Shown here one piece after another: positions 34,802 through 44,425 of a stretch of 64,000 nucleotides of DNA. Made by a program: the position numbers and the translations under genes. A model generated the notes under the pieces. The model saw only the letters and a list, made by a program, of their open reading frames with translations. It was not told the origin of the DNA and searched no databases. Position 1 is the first letter of the stretch. Each line of letters opens with the position of its first letter. Source of the DNA: Tropicimonas sp033101155 (GTDB lineage Bacteria > Pseudomonadota > Alphaproteobacteria > Rhodobacterales > Rhodobacteraceae); contig NZ_JAWMPX010000012.1 of NCBI RefSeq assembly GCF_033101155.1, positions 82,658-146,657 of the forward strand, read 5' to 3'.

Positions 34802-36919
34802 ATGGCCCGCGAATTTCCTCTGGACCGATACCGTAACTTCGGCATCATGGCTCACATTGATGCCGGCAAGACCACCTGCTCGGAGCGTATCCTCTATTAC
34901 ACCGGCAAGTCCCACAACATCGGCGAAGTGCACGATGGTGCGGCGACCATGGACTGGATGGAGCAGGAGCAGGAGCGTGGTATCACCATCACCTCTGCTG
35001 CGACGACCACCTTCTGGGAGCGCACCGAAGATGGCGTGACCCCCGAGACCGAGAAGTACCGTCTGAACATCATCGACACCCCCGGCCACGTTGACTTCAC
35101 CATTGAAGTCGAGCGTTCGCTGGCCGTGCTCGACGGTGCTGTCTGTGTTCTGGACGCCAATGCCGGCGTTGAGCCGCAGACCGAAACCGTCTGGCGTCAG
35201 GCCGACCGCTACCACGTCCCGCGGATCGTCTTCGTCAACAAGATGGACAAGATCGGCGCCGACTTCTTCAACTGCGTTGCGATGATCGAGGACCGTACCG
35301 GGTCTCGTGCCGTTCCCGTGTGCCTGCCGATCGGCGCCGAGACCGAGCTCGAGGGCCAGATCGACCTGATCACCATGAAGGAGTGGCTCTGGAAGGGCGA
35401 CGACCTTGGCGCTTCCTGGGAGAAGGTTGAGATCCGCGACGAGCTCAAGGAGCTGGCCGAGGAATGGCGTGGCAAGATGATCGAGACTGCCGTTGAGCAG
35501 GATGATGATGCCATGGAAGCCTATCTTGAAGGTGAAGAGCCCAGCGTTGAGACGCTGCGTGCGCTGATCCGCAAGGGTACTCTGGCACTGGACTTCGTTC
35601 CGGTTCTGGGTGGGTCCGCGTTCAAGAACAAGGGCGTGCAGCCGCTGCTCAACGCCGTTCTGGACTTCCTGCCCTCGCCGCTCGACGTTGTCGATTACAT
35701 GGGCTTCAAGCCCGGTGACGAAACGGAAACCCGTGACATCGCCCGTCGGGCCGATGACGACATGCCGTTTGCCGGCCTGGCGTTCAAGATCATGAACGAC
35801 CCCTTCGTGGGCTCGCTCACCTTCACCCGCATCTACTCCGGTAAGATGAACAAGGGTGACTCGATCCTGAACTCGACCAAAGGCAAGCGCGAGCGCATCG
35901 GTCGTATGATGATGATGCACTCGAACAACCGCGAAGAGATCGACGAAGCGTTTGCCGGCGACATCATCGCGCTGGCCGGCCTCAAGGACACCACCACCGG
36001 TGACACGCTTTGCGCGATCAACGGTCCGGTCGTCCTCGAGACCATGACCTTCCCCGATCCGGTGATCGAGATTGCCGTCGAGCCCAAGACGAAGGCCGAC
36101 CAGGAGAAGATGTCTCAGGGCCTTCAGCGTCTTGCTGCCGAGGACCCGTCCTTCCGCGTCGAAACCGACATCGAGTCGGGCCAGACCATCATGAAGGGCA
36201 TGGGCGAACTTCACCTCGACATCCTCGTCGACCGCCTCAAGCGGGAATTCAAGGTTGAAGCCAATATCGGCGCGCCGCAGGTGGCCTATCGCGAGACCAT
36301 CTCCAAAGAGGTCGAGCACACCTACACCCACAAGAAACAGTCGGGTGGTTCGGGTCAGTTCGCCGAAGTCAAGATGGTCATCACCCCAACGGAAGCTGGC
36401 GAAGGTTATTCCTTCGAAAGCAAGATCGTGGGTGGCGCGGTGCCGAAGGAATACATCCCCGGCGTCGAGAAGGGTATCAAGTCGGTCATGGATTCCGGTC
36501 CGCTTGCCGGCTTCCCGGTCATCGACTTCAAGGTCGCGCTGATCGACGGCAAGTTCCACGATGTGGACTCCTCGGTTCTGGCGTTCGAAATCGCGGCTCG
36601 CATGGGCATGCGCGAAGGCATGAAGAAAGCCGGCGCGAAGATGCTCGAGCCGGTGATGAAGGTCGAAGTGATCACGCCGGAAGACTACACCGGTGGCATC
36701 ATTGGCGATCTGACGTCGCGTCGCGGCCAGGTGACTGGTCAGGAACCGCGCGGCCACGCCATCGCGATCAACGCCTTCGTGCCGCTGGCAAACATGTTCG
36801 GCTACATCAACACCCTTCGTTCGATGTCGTCCGGCCGTGCCCAGTTCTCGATGCAGTTCGATCACTATGATCCGGTGCCGTCGAACATCTCGGAAGAGAT
36901 CCAGGCCAAGTACGCCTAA
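34802..36919 (+). CDS. fusA: Elongation factor G
   Basis: A 705-residue translocation GTPase. G1 is AHIDAGKT, G3 DTPGH and G4 NKMD, followed by domains II-V, with TYRETI-like and SGGSGQFAEVKM text in domain IV. It has the length of EF-G1 rather than the shorter EF-G2 paralogue. CCCAAGGA precedes the ATG. It is cotranscribed with rpsL, rpsG and tuf. A GC-rich hairpin (GGGTGCCC/GGGCGCCC) lies between fusA and tuf but has no T-run. Confidence 0.98.
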   Translation: MAREFPLDRYRNFGIMAHIDAGKTTCSERILYYTGKSHNIGEVHDGAATMDWMEQEQERGITITSAATTTFWERTEDGVTPETEKYRLNIIDTPGHVDFTIEVERSLAVLDGAVCVLDANAGVEPQTETVWRQADRYHVPRIVFVNKMDKIGADFFNCVAMIEDRTGSRAVPVCLPIGAETELEGQIDLITMKEWLWKGDDLGASWEKVEIRDELKELAEEWRGKMIETAVEQDDDAMEAYLEGEEPSVETLRALIRKGTLALDFVPVLGGSAFKNKGVQPLLNAVLDFLPSPLDVVDYMGFKPGDETETRDIARRADDDMPFAGLAFKIMNDPFVGSLTFTRIYSGKMNKGDSILNSTKGKRERIGRMMMMHSNNREEIDEAFAGDIIALAGLKDTTTGDTLCAINGPVVLETMTFPDPVIEIAVEPKTKADQEKMSQGLQRLAAEDPSFRVETDIESGQTIMKGMGELHLDILVDRLKREFKVEANIGAPQVAYRETISKEVEHTYTHKKQSGGSGQFAEVKMVITPTEAGEGYSFESKIVGGAVPKEYIPGVEKGIKSVMDSGPLAGFPVIDFKVALIDGKFHDVDSSVLAFEIAARMGMREGMKKAGAKMLEPVMKVEVITPEDYTGGIIGDLTSRRGQVTGQEPRGHAIAINAFVPLANMFGYINTLRSMSSGRAQFSMQFDHYDPVPSNISEEIQAKYA

Positions 36920-36979
36920 GAGAAACAAACAAATTCGGGTGCCCATTGCGGGCGCCCGCAACGAGACAAGGAGGCCATC

Positions 36980-38155
<1,176 letters not shown>

Positions 38156-38176
38156 TCGTCGATCGAGACTGGATTT

Positions 38177-38213
38177 CGGGGTGGGCCTGTGGGCCTGCCC
38201 CAACCGTTTTATC
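38177..38213 (+). terminator. Possible attenuating terminator between tuf and rpsJ
   Basis: GGGGTGGGCC, loop TGTG, GGCCTGCCCC followed by AACCGTTTT. The stem has two wobble pairs and the T-run is short and displaced, so termination may be partial. It lies in the 133-bp tuf-rpsJ gap. Confidence 0.5.
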
Positions 38214-38288
38214 CGAGTTCGAAGCCGGATGTGGAATGAGCCGCATTCGACCTCTCAACTCCAATGCCGAGAATAAGGCTGACTGACA

Positions 38289-38600
38289 ATGCAAAGCCAG
38301 AACATCCGTATTCGGCTGAAGGCGTTTGACTACCGTGTGCTGGATTCCAGCACGCAGGAAATCGTCAACACCGCCAAGCGGACGGGCGCCCAGGTGCGCG
38401 GCCCGATCCCGCTGCCGAACAAGGTCGAGAAGTTCACGGTTCTCCGTGGCCCCCACATCGACAAGAAATCGCGCGACCAGTGGGAGATCCGTACCCACAA
38501 GCGTCTGCTCGACATCGTCGACCCGACCCCGCAGACCGTGGACGCGCTGATGAAGCTCGACCTGGCGGCCGGCGTCGACGTCGAAATCAAGCTTAACTAA
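38289..38600 (+). CDS. rpsJ: 30S ribosomal protein S10
   Basis: A 103-residue protein with QNIRIRLKAFDYRVLDSST at the start and RGPIPLPNKVEKFTVLRGPH in the middle, the classical S10 pattern with the tRNA-binding loop. S10 also pairs with NusB in rRNA antitermination. It opens the S10 segment, 133 bp after tuf. rplC follows after 15 bp with AAGGAGG. Confidence 0.98.
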   Translation: MQSQNIRIRLKAFDYRVLDSSTQEIVNTAKRTGAQVRGPIPLPNKVEKFTVLRGPHIDKKSRDQWEIRTHKRLLDIVDPTPQTVDALMKLDLAAGVDVEIKLN

Positions 38601-38615
38601 GGAGGGCATCAGATT

Positions 38616-39353
38616 ATGCGCTCTGGAGTTATTGCAAAGAAGGTGGGCATGACCCGCCTCTTCCTCGAGGACGGCAAGCAGGTTCCTGTGACCGTTCTTC
38701 AACTTGAAAACCTGCAGGTCGTTGACCAGCGCACCATGGACCGCGACGGATATACCGCCGTGCAACTGGGTGCTGGCTCTGCCAAGGCCAAGCGGACAAG
38801 CCAGGCCATGCGCGGTCACTTCTCTGCCGCCAATGTTGCGCCCAAGCGCAAAGTGGCCGAGTTCCGCGTGGATCCGGACAACCTGATCGACGTTGGCGCC
38901 GAGATCTCTGCCGAGCATTACATTGCCGGTCAGAAGGTCGACGTGTCCGGCACCTCGATTGGTAAAGGTTTCGCCGGTGCCATGAAGCGGCACAACTTTG
39001 GCGGCCTGCGTGCTTCGCACGGCGTGTCGATCTCGCACCGTTCGCACGGTTCCACCGGTCAGTGTCAGGACCCGGGCCGCGTGTTCAAAGGCAAGAAGAT
39101 GGCCGGTCACATGGGTGCTGCCCGTGTTACCACCCAAAACCTGGAAGTCGTTCGTATCGACGCCGACCGTGGCCTGATCATGGTCAAGGGCGCCGTGCCG
39201 GGCTCCAAGGGTGGCTGGGTCACCATCAAGGACGCCGTCAAGAAGAAGCTGCCCGAGGGCGTGCCGTTCCCGGCTGCCATTAAGGCCGCTGAAGCTGCCG
39301 CCGTTGCCGAGGCTCCGGCCGAAGCGCCTGCTGAAGGGGGTGCGGAAGAATGA
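38616..39353 (+). CDS. rplC: 50S ribosomal protein L3 with Ala/Glu tail
   Basis: A 245-residue protein with the L3 core through KDAVKKKLPEGVPFPAA. GMTRLFLEDGKQVPVTVLQ and GHMGAARVTTQNLEVV are typical; the QTQ-like segment SMGSSTGQCQ region appears as GSTGQCQDPGRV. It lines the peptidyl transferase entrance. Beyond the usual end it carries an extra 25-residue Ala, Pro and Glu-rich tail, similar in style to the tail on S5. It overlaps rplD by 4 bp. Confidence 0.97.
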   Translation: MRSGVIAKKVGMTRLFLEDGKQVPVTVLQLENLQVVDQRTMDRDGYTAVQLGAGSAKAKRTSQAMRGHFSAANVAPKRKVAEFRVDPDNLIDVGAEISAEHYIAGQKVDVSGTSIGKGFAGAMKRHNFGGLRASHGVSISHRSHGSTGQCQDPGRVFKGKKMAGHMGAARVTTQNLEVVRIDADRGLIMVKGAVPGSKGGWVTIKDAVKKKLPEGVPFPAAIKAAEAAAVAEAPAEAPAEGGAEE

Positions 39354-39970
39354 AACTTGATGTGATCAAGCTCGACGGCGGGGCCGCCGGCGACGTGGAA
39401 CTGTCCGAAGACGTCTTCGGCCTGGAGCCGCGTTCCGACATCCTGCACCAGGTGGTTCGCTGGCAGCGCAACAAAGCGCAGGCCGGTACCCACAAGGTCA
39501 AGACCCGTTCGGAAACCAGCTACTCGACCAAGAAGATCTATCGCCAGAAGGGCACCGGTGGCGCTCGCCACGGCAGCCGCAACGCGCCGATCTTCCGCAA
39601 GGGTGGTATCTACAAGGGCCCGACCCCGCGCAGCCATGCCCACGACCTTCCCAAGAAGGTCCGCAAGCTTGGACTGAAGCACGCGCTGTCGTCCAAGGTT
39701 GCTTCCGGCAATCTGGTGGTCATCGAGACCGCCGCACTGGACGACGCCAAGACGAGCGCCCTGGCCAAGCAGGTCAAGGAACTCGGCTGGAAGCGCACCC
39801 TGGTGATCGACGGTGCCGAGGTGAATGAGAATTTCGCCCGTGCCGCCGGCAACATTCAGGGTCTGGACGTGCTGCCGTCAATCGGTGCCAACGTCATGGA
39901 CATCCTCAAGCGTGACACGCTCGTGATCACGAAGGCGGGTGTCGAAGCACTGGAGGCCCGTCTGAAATGA
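39350..39970 (+). CDS. rplD: 50S ribosomal protein L4
   Basis: A 206-residue protein with the extended loop KTRSETSYSTKKIYRQKGTGGARHGSR, which reaches the exit tunnel, and the GPTPRSHAHDLPKKVR block. In E. coli L4 also regulates the S10 operon through its leader; no such leader is obvious here. Its start and end both overlap neighbouring genes by 4 bp, so L3, L4 and L23 are translationally coupled. Confidence 0.98.
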   Translation: MKLDVIKLDGGAAGDVELSEDVFGLEPRSDILHQVVRWQRNKAQAGTHKVKTRSETSYSTKKIYRQKGTGGARHGSRNAPIFRKGGIYKGPTPRSHAHDLPKKVRKLGLKHALSSKVASGNLVVIETAALDDAKTSALAKQVKELGWKRTLVIDGAEVNENFARAAGNIQGLDVLPSIGANVMDILKRDTLVITKAGVEALEARLK

Positions 39971-40263
39971 GCGTGAAGCCTGACTATTACGACGTGATCC
40001 GCAAGCCCGTCATCACCGAGAAGGCCACCATGGCCTCCGAGACGAACGCCGTGGTCTTTGAGGTCGCCATCGACGCCGCCAAGCCGCAGATCAAGGAGGC
40101 CATCGAAGGTCTCTTTGGCGTCAAGGTGAAGGCCGTGAACACGACCATCACCAAAGGCAAGGTCAAGCGTTTCCGGGGTAAACTCGGCAAGCGCAAGGAC
40201 GTCAAGAAAGCCTATGTTACCCTCGAAGAGGGTAACACGATCGACGTTTCCACTGGCCTCTGA
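39967..40263 (+). CDS. rplW: 50S ribosomal protein L23
   Basis: A 98-residue protein with YYDVIRKPVITEKATMASE and the KVKAVNTTITKGKVKRFRG block. L23 sits at the tunnel exit and is the docking site for trigger factor and SRP. In most bacteria rplB follows directly; here a terminator and 2.65 kb of other DNA intervene. The gene is normal in length and sequence. Confidence 0.98.
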   Translation: MSVKPDYYDVIRKPVITEKATMASETNAVVFEVAIDAAKPQIKEAIEGLFGVKVKAVNTTITKGKVKRFRGKLGKRKDVKKAYVTLEEGNTIDVSTGL

Positions 40264-40287
40264 GCCCCGGACCTGATCGACAGAATT

Positions 40288-40318
40288 TGGCCCCTGCCTC
40301 GGCGGGGGCCTTTTTCGT
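40288..40318 (+). terminator. Intrinsic terminator after rplW
   Basis: GGCCCCTGC, loop CTCG, then GCGGGGGCC and TTTTTCGTTT, starting 25 bp after the rplW stop. It ends the first ribosomal transcription unit in the middle of the classical S10 operon. Confidence 0.93.
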
Positions 40319-40395
40319 TTGCACGGCCTTTCACGGCCCGTCCCAACCTGTGGAAAAAACGGGCATGGCTTGTATTTTGTTCTGTTTGTGGGCGT

Positions 40396-41973
40396 TTACG
40401 GGGAGGGTGGAAGGACGCCACGCTTTTGCAGCAGGCTCAGGACCTCGACGAGCGTCGTGGTGCGCAGGTCGACAGAGCCTTCCAGCGCAATCCCGACCCC
40501 GCCGTCGCCGATCTCATGCGGTGTCCCGCGCGTGAACTGCGGGTCAAGCAGTTCCAGAGCCGGCGGCAGATCGGGACAGAGCGGGCGTTGCTCGAGCATC
40601 AAGCCGATTGCTTCGAGCAAGAGGGCCTTGATTGCCTCCGGACGGTCATCCTCTCCCTCGACAGCAACGAAGGGCAGTGGCGGGTCTTGTTCGACGCCGA
40701 GCAGACGGAAGATGACGCAGGTATCCTCGACCTCCGTCGAAGCCTCGAACCGCACGAGTGCGCGTTCCGTATTCGTCAACGCTCCCCGTTGCCAGGTTCC
40801 CGGGTCGGTGCGTTCACATTCGTAGTTTTCCAGTTCGAGTGGCCCGGTGGCGATCAGGCTTGTACCGGACGCAGTTGCTTCCAGACCCTGGAGCGTGATG
40901 CGGGCACCACATTTATCGAAAAGGACTGCGTTTGCGAGCAGGTCTGGCAGTTTGCGCTGAATGTCCTGGAGATCCAGGATCGCATCGGCACCAAGGCGTG
41001 TTGGCGCGGTCTCCGAGATGCGAAGATCGAGCCCGTAGGCTATTTCGGTGTCGAGTGTCGCGAGGCTCTCGTCGATTCGGTAACTGACGCCGGACCCGGT
41101 GGTCGGCGCCGGCAAGGTTTTGCTCGGACCTGGGGAAATGCCGTTGGCCTGCGCCAGCGACAGCAACTCGACGATATTGGCCGCGCGCAGGTCGAAGGAG
41201 CCGGACAGTGCCGCACCGAGGCCGCCCTCGCCGATTTCTCGCAGCCCGGCCTCGCTGAAATCCGGATCGAGCTGCCGAATTGCCTTTGGCAGGTCGGGGC
41301 ATATCGGGTTCTCGGCCAGTTTTGTCTCCGCCGCAGCGAGGATGGCGCTGCGCGCGCTCTTGGTCACACCAAAGAGGTCTGCCACGCCGCCAAGCAGTCC
41401 CTGCGGCTCAAGCTCGAGATCTGCCAACTGCACGGAAATGCAGTCCTCCAGCAACGAAGCGCTGGCGACTGCCTCGAAATCGATGGTCTGGCTCAATAGC
41501 CTGAGGCCGCGCCGTTCTTCGGCCGTGTCGCGGTCTCGACATCTGTACAGGGTGGCCTCGACCGTTCCCTTGGCGCGCACGGATTTTTCTTCGGCGGCGG
41601 CGCCCTTGAAGTCGATGTCGAGATCTAGGCCGCAATCGGCTTCCACCTTCCCGGACAGCAGGTCGGGCAGGGCGCGTTGGATTTCGCGCAGGTCGAGAAA
41701 GGCGTTGATACCGAGCCGTGTTTCCGTCTTGGGCTCCAGGCCGAGGTAAAGTGCCAGAGGCAGGTCAGTGCCGTCCTTCGTGGCGAAACTGTCGGCAACA
41801 CGGAGGCTCAGAGCGCCGGAAAAGGATTCGGGTGGGACCGGAGTTCCGGAAATTGCGAAATCTGCCGCGTCGCTGTCCTCTGCGGATCCACCGCAGCCAT
41901 AGAGCATCAAAATCGACGCGAAAGCTCCCGCCTTTGCCGCGATAGCGACGGCTCGCCTTTCCGTCTTGAACAT
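40396..41973 (-). CDS. Lipoprotein with two tandem 220-residue repeats, unknown function
   Basis: A 525-residue protein with a lipoprotein signal (MFKTERRAVAI to MLYGCGG, Cys27). Residues of about 57-279 and 297-519 are copies of one domain, offset by 240. Compare LGINAFLDLREIQRALPDLL with LGADAILDLQDIQRKLPDLL, and PICPDLPKAIRQLDPDF with PLCPDLPPALELLDPQF. Each copy has four cysteines at equivalent sites, probably paired as disulfides, and ends in a SxDLRxxxxVExLSL strand. No known domain was recognised. The start at 41973 places the signal correctly. It lies antisense inside the S10 cluster. Confidence 0.75.
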   Translation of the reverse strand: MFKTERRAVAIAAKAGAFASILMLYGCGGSAEDSDAADFAISGTPVPPESFSGALSLRVADSFATKDGTDLPLALYLGLEPKTETRLGINAFLDLREIQRALPDLLSGKVEADCGLDLDIDFKGAAAEEKSVRAKGTVEATLYRCRDRDTAEERRGLRLLSQTIDFEAVASASLLEDCISVQLADLELEPQGLLGGVADLFGVTKSARSAILAAAETKLAENPICPDLPKAIRQLDPDFSEAGLREIGEGGLGAALSGSFDLRAANIVELLSLAQANGISPGPSKTLPAPTTGSGVSYRIDESLATLDTEIAYGLDLRISETAPTRLGADAILDLQDIQRKLPDLLANAVLFDKCGARITLQGLEATASGTSLIATGPLELENYECERTDPGTWQRGALTNTERALVRFEASTEVEDTCVIFRLLGVEQDPPLPFVAVEGEDDRPEAIKALLLEAIGLMLEQRPLCPDLPPALELLDPQFTRGTPHEIGDGGVGIALEGSVDLRTTTLVEVLSLLQKRGVLPPSP

Positions 41974-42064
41974 GATGTTGGTCCCGAACTCTTTGGTCTG
42001 GCTATGCGCGATCATCGACGCCTGTCGCAACATTGTCCAGTCGGCGCGGCGGAACGGGATGTCG

Positions 42065-42388
42065 TCAGAAGAACTGCCCGGTCTCGTCGCCGCAGCGCTG
42101 CGTGGATTGCGCACGGGCGAGTGTCTGGCGTTCGGCGGCGCTCATTGTGAGATAGGGGCGGGGCAGTGCGCCCTCATACCGAACATGGCCCGAGATGCGT
42201 CCCTGGCAGGCGCAATTCGTCCCGCCGCTTTCGCGGCAGGCGGACTCTTCTGCCACTGTGATGCTGTCCTGCTCCAGCGTGCGAGCGAGAATGACGCCGC
42301 CCTCCGCGCCAGTTAGAGCATCTGTGGTGAAGCTGAAGGCAATCATCAGCGAGAATAACGACAGAATGAGGACCCAGGATCCCACCAT
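42065..42388 (-). CDS. Hypothetical membrane-anchored protein
   Basis: A 107-residue protein with an N-terminal hydrophobic segment (SWVLILSLFSLMIAFSF) and a polar, extracytoplasmic part that contains four cysteines, three of them in SACRESGGTNCAC. No family was recognised. It ends 91 bp before the lipoprotein start on the same strand, so the two may form an operon inserted between rplW and rplB. The start at 42388 (ATG) is chosen because it places the helix at the N-terminus; longer frames upstream have no ribosome binding site. Confidence 0.5.
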   Translation of the reverse strand: MVGSWVLILSLFSLMIAFSFTTDALTGAEGGVILARTLEQDSITVAEESACRESGGTNCACQGRISGHVRYEGALPRPYLTMSAAERQTLARAQSTQRCGDETGQFF

Positions 42389-42731
42389 GCTCTCGTCATG
42401 TTTGACTGCACCTTTCGTTCGCACCTGCCCGTCCCTTCCTGGCCCTGGCGCTCCCGTCGGAACGCTCGTCATTTCGGGAATATATACCCTTGAGAATGGG
42501 GCGGTATTGGGACGAATTCGCGGGGGTTTGTTCGTGTTTCGGGGACAGAGGGTTGTGTATTCGGGAACGGTCAAGCGGAGACATGGCCGGGTGATGGGCG
42601 CGGGGCCGAGTGGCCGACCGGGGGGGGGAGGGCGATCTGCCTTCGTGACTGATTGTCAGGGACACGGCTTCACGACAGAGGCGGTGTCGGTGAATTTGGC
42701 GCTGCGAGACGGCTGGGCTGCCCGGAATCGC
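42389..42731. other. Gene-free spacer upstream of the rplB promoter
   Basis: This stretch holds no reading frame that I can support. It includes a run of nine G (42620-42628) and no clear terminator. It should contain the promoter of the minus-strand gene pair, but no strong -35/-10 was found. Confidence 0.4.
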
Positions 42732-42760
42732 TTGACGTGCCCCCACGCCTCTCCTATCAG
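42732..42760 (+). promoter_or_regulatory. Promoter of the rplB-rpsS-rplV-rpsC-rplP unit
   Basis: TTGACG (42732-42737), 17-bp spacer, TATCAG (42755-42760). It supplies a start for rplB and the genes behind it, replacing transcription lost at the terminator after rplW. Confidence 0.7.
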
Positions 42761-42766
42761 GGCGCA

Positions 42767-42913
42767 TCGCCACGGCCCCGGATTCGTCCGGGGCTTTGGT
42801 ATTGTTCGCAAGAGCAAAACCCGGGGACCTCTCACGAGGGCCCTATACCAAGGCCGAAAGGCCCATACATAGCGGGGCGCGAAGCCCTGCAAAGCTAACG
42901 GAAGACAGAAAGC
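42767..42913 (+). other. Structured 5' leader of rplB
   Basis: The leader of about 145 nt contains a hairpin CCCCGGATTCGTCCGGGG, a long-range pairing TTGGTAT (42796-42802) with ATACCAA (42845-42851) enclosing a region with GGGG and CCC stretches, and GGCCGAAAGGCC just after it. No known ribosomal-protein leader motif was recognised, but the structure could be an autoregulatory site. Confidence 0.45.
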
Positions 42914-43756
42914 ATGGCACTCAAGTCGTATAAGCCGACGACGCCGGGCCAGCGCGGGCTGGTGCTGATCGACCGTTCGGAGCTGTGGAAAGGACGCCCC
43001 GTCAAATCCCTCACCGAGGGTCTGACGAAGAAGGGTGGCCGGAACAACACCGGACGTATCACTGCACGACGCCGCGGTGGCGGGGCGAAACGCCTCTATC
43101 GCATCGTCGATTTCAAGCGCAACAAGTTCGATGTGTCGGCGACCGTCGAGCGGATCGAATACGATCCGAACCGGACCGCCTTCATTGCGCTGATCAAGTA
43201 TGAAGATGGCGAGCAGGCCTATATCCTTGCCCCCCAGCGTCTCGCTGTCGGTGACAAGGTCATTGCCTCCTCGAAAGTGGACGTGAAGCCGGGCAACGCG
43301 ATGCCGTTCTCGGGCATGCCCATCGGCACCATCATCCACAATATCGAGCTGAAGCCCGGCAAGGGTGGTCAGATCGCACGCGCCGCGGGCACCTATGCCC
43401 AGTTCGTCGGCCGTGACGGTGGCTACGCCCAGATCCGCCTCAGCTCGGGCGAGCTTCGCCTTGTGCGTCAGGAATGCATGGCCACCATCGGTGCCGTGTC
43501 GAACCCGGACAACTCCAACCAGAACCTCGGTAAAGCCGGTCGTGTCCGCCACATGGGCAAGCGTCCGTCTGTCCGTGGTGTGGTCATGAACCCGATCGAT
43601 CACCCGCATGGTGGTGGTGAAGGCCGGACCTCTGGTGGTCGTCACCCGGTCACCCCCTGGGGCAAGCCGACCAAGGGTGCGCGCACCCGCAACACCAACA
43701 AGGCGTCGCAGAAGCTCATCGTGCGTTCGCGTCATGCCAAGAAGAAGGGTCGCTGA
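42914..43756 (+). CDS. rplB: 50S ribosomal protein L2
   Basis: A 280-residue protein with RITARRRGGGAKRLYRIVDFKR, the catalytic-centre His in the segment MNPIDHPHGGGEG, and the ending SRHAKKKGR. L2 bridges the subunits near the peptidyl transferase centre. It is normal in length. It is the first gene of the second ribosomal unit, with a promoter 150 bp upstream, and is followed by rpsS after 3 bp. Confidence 0.98.
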   Translation: MALKSYKPTTPGQRGLVLIDRSELWKGRPVKSLTEGLTKKGGRNNTGRITARRRGGGAKRLYRIVDFKRNKFDVSATVERIEYDPNRTAFIALIKYEDGEQAYILAPQRLAVGDKVIASSKVDVKPGNAMPFSGMPIGTIIHNIELKPGKGGQIARAAGTYAQFVGRDGGYAQIRLSSGELRLVRQECMATIGAVSNPDNSNQNLGKAGRVRHMGKRPSVRGVVMNPIDHPHGGGEGRTSGGRHPVTPWGKPTKGARTRNTNKASQKLIVRSRHAKKKGR

Positions 43757-43759
43757 TAG

Positions 43760-44038
43760 ATGTCGCGTTCCGTTTGGAAAGGTCCCTTCGTCGACAGCTA
43801 CGTGTTGAAGAAGGCCGAGAAGTCTCGCGAGTCGGGCCGCAACGAGGTCATCAAGATCTGGTCGCGCCGCTCCACCATCCTGCCGCAGTTCGTTGGTCTC
43901 ACCTTCGGTGTGTACAACGGCCACAAGCATATTCCGGTCAACGTGTCCGAGGACATGATCGGCCAGAAATTCGGCGAATACGCTCCGACGCGCACCTACT
44001 ATGGTCACGCGGCGGACAAGAAAGCCAAGAGGAAGTAA
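43760..44038 (+). CDS. rpsS: 30S ribosomal protein S19
   Basis: A 92-residue protein starting SRSVWKGPFVDSYVLKK and containing WSRRSTILPQFVGLTFGVYNG and GEYAPTRTYYGHAADKK, all diagnostic of S19. It forms a complex with S13 in the 30S head. It sits between rplB and rplV as in the usual order. Start and stop are unambiguous. Confidence 0.98.
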   Translation: MSRSVWKGPFVDSYVLKKAEKSRESGRNEVIKIWSRRSTILPQFVGLTFGVYNGHKHIPVNVSEDMIGQKFGEYAPTRTYYGHAADKKAKRK

Positions 44039-44044
44039 TCCACC

Positions 44045-44425
44045 ATGGGCAAGGAAAAGAATCCCCGCCGCGTGGCGGAGAACGAGGCGATGGCCAAGGT
44101 GCGCATGCTCCGGACGTCCCCTCAGAAACTGAACCTGGTCGCGCAGATGATCCGCGGCAAGAAGGTTGAAAAGGCCCTGACGGACCTGACCTTCTCGCAT
44201 AAGCGGATCGCCGAGGACGTGAAGAAATGCCTTCAGTCCGCGATCGCCAATGCCGAAAACAACCATAACCTGGATGTTGACGAGTTGATCGTCGCGGAAG
44301 CCTGGGTTGGCAAGAACCTGGTCATGAAGCGTGGTCGCCCCCGGGCGCGCGGTCGCTACGGCCGGATCAACAAGCCCTTCGCGGAACTGACCATCAAGGT
44401 CCGCCAGGTCGAGGAGCAAGCCTAA
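44045..44425 (+). CDS. rplV: 50S ribosomal protein L22
   Basis: A 126-residue protein with MLRTSPQKLNLVAQMIRGKKVEKAL and the tunnel loop KRGRPRARGRYGRINKPF, where macrolide resistance mutations fall in other bacteria. It lines the exit tunnel with L4. Its last codon overlaps the rpsC start by one base (TAATG), so translation is coupled. Confidence 0.98.
   Translation: MGKEKNPRRVAENEAMAKVRMLRTSPQKLNLVAQMIRGKKVEKALTDLTFSHKRIAEDVKKCLQSAIANAENNHNLDVDELIVAEAWVGKNLVMKRGRPRARGRYGRINKPFAELTIKVRQVEEQA

Noticed and set aside
42620..42628. Run of nine G as a phase-variable tract.
   Set aside because: It lies in non-coding DNA, away from the promoter elements found, so there is nothing to support switching.
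42656..44419. A 587-codon minus-strand frame opposite rplB-rplV.
   Set aside because: Shadow frame; the ribosomal genes are certain and the frame runs through the rplB promoter and leader.
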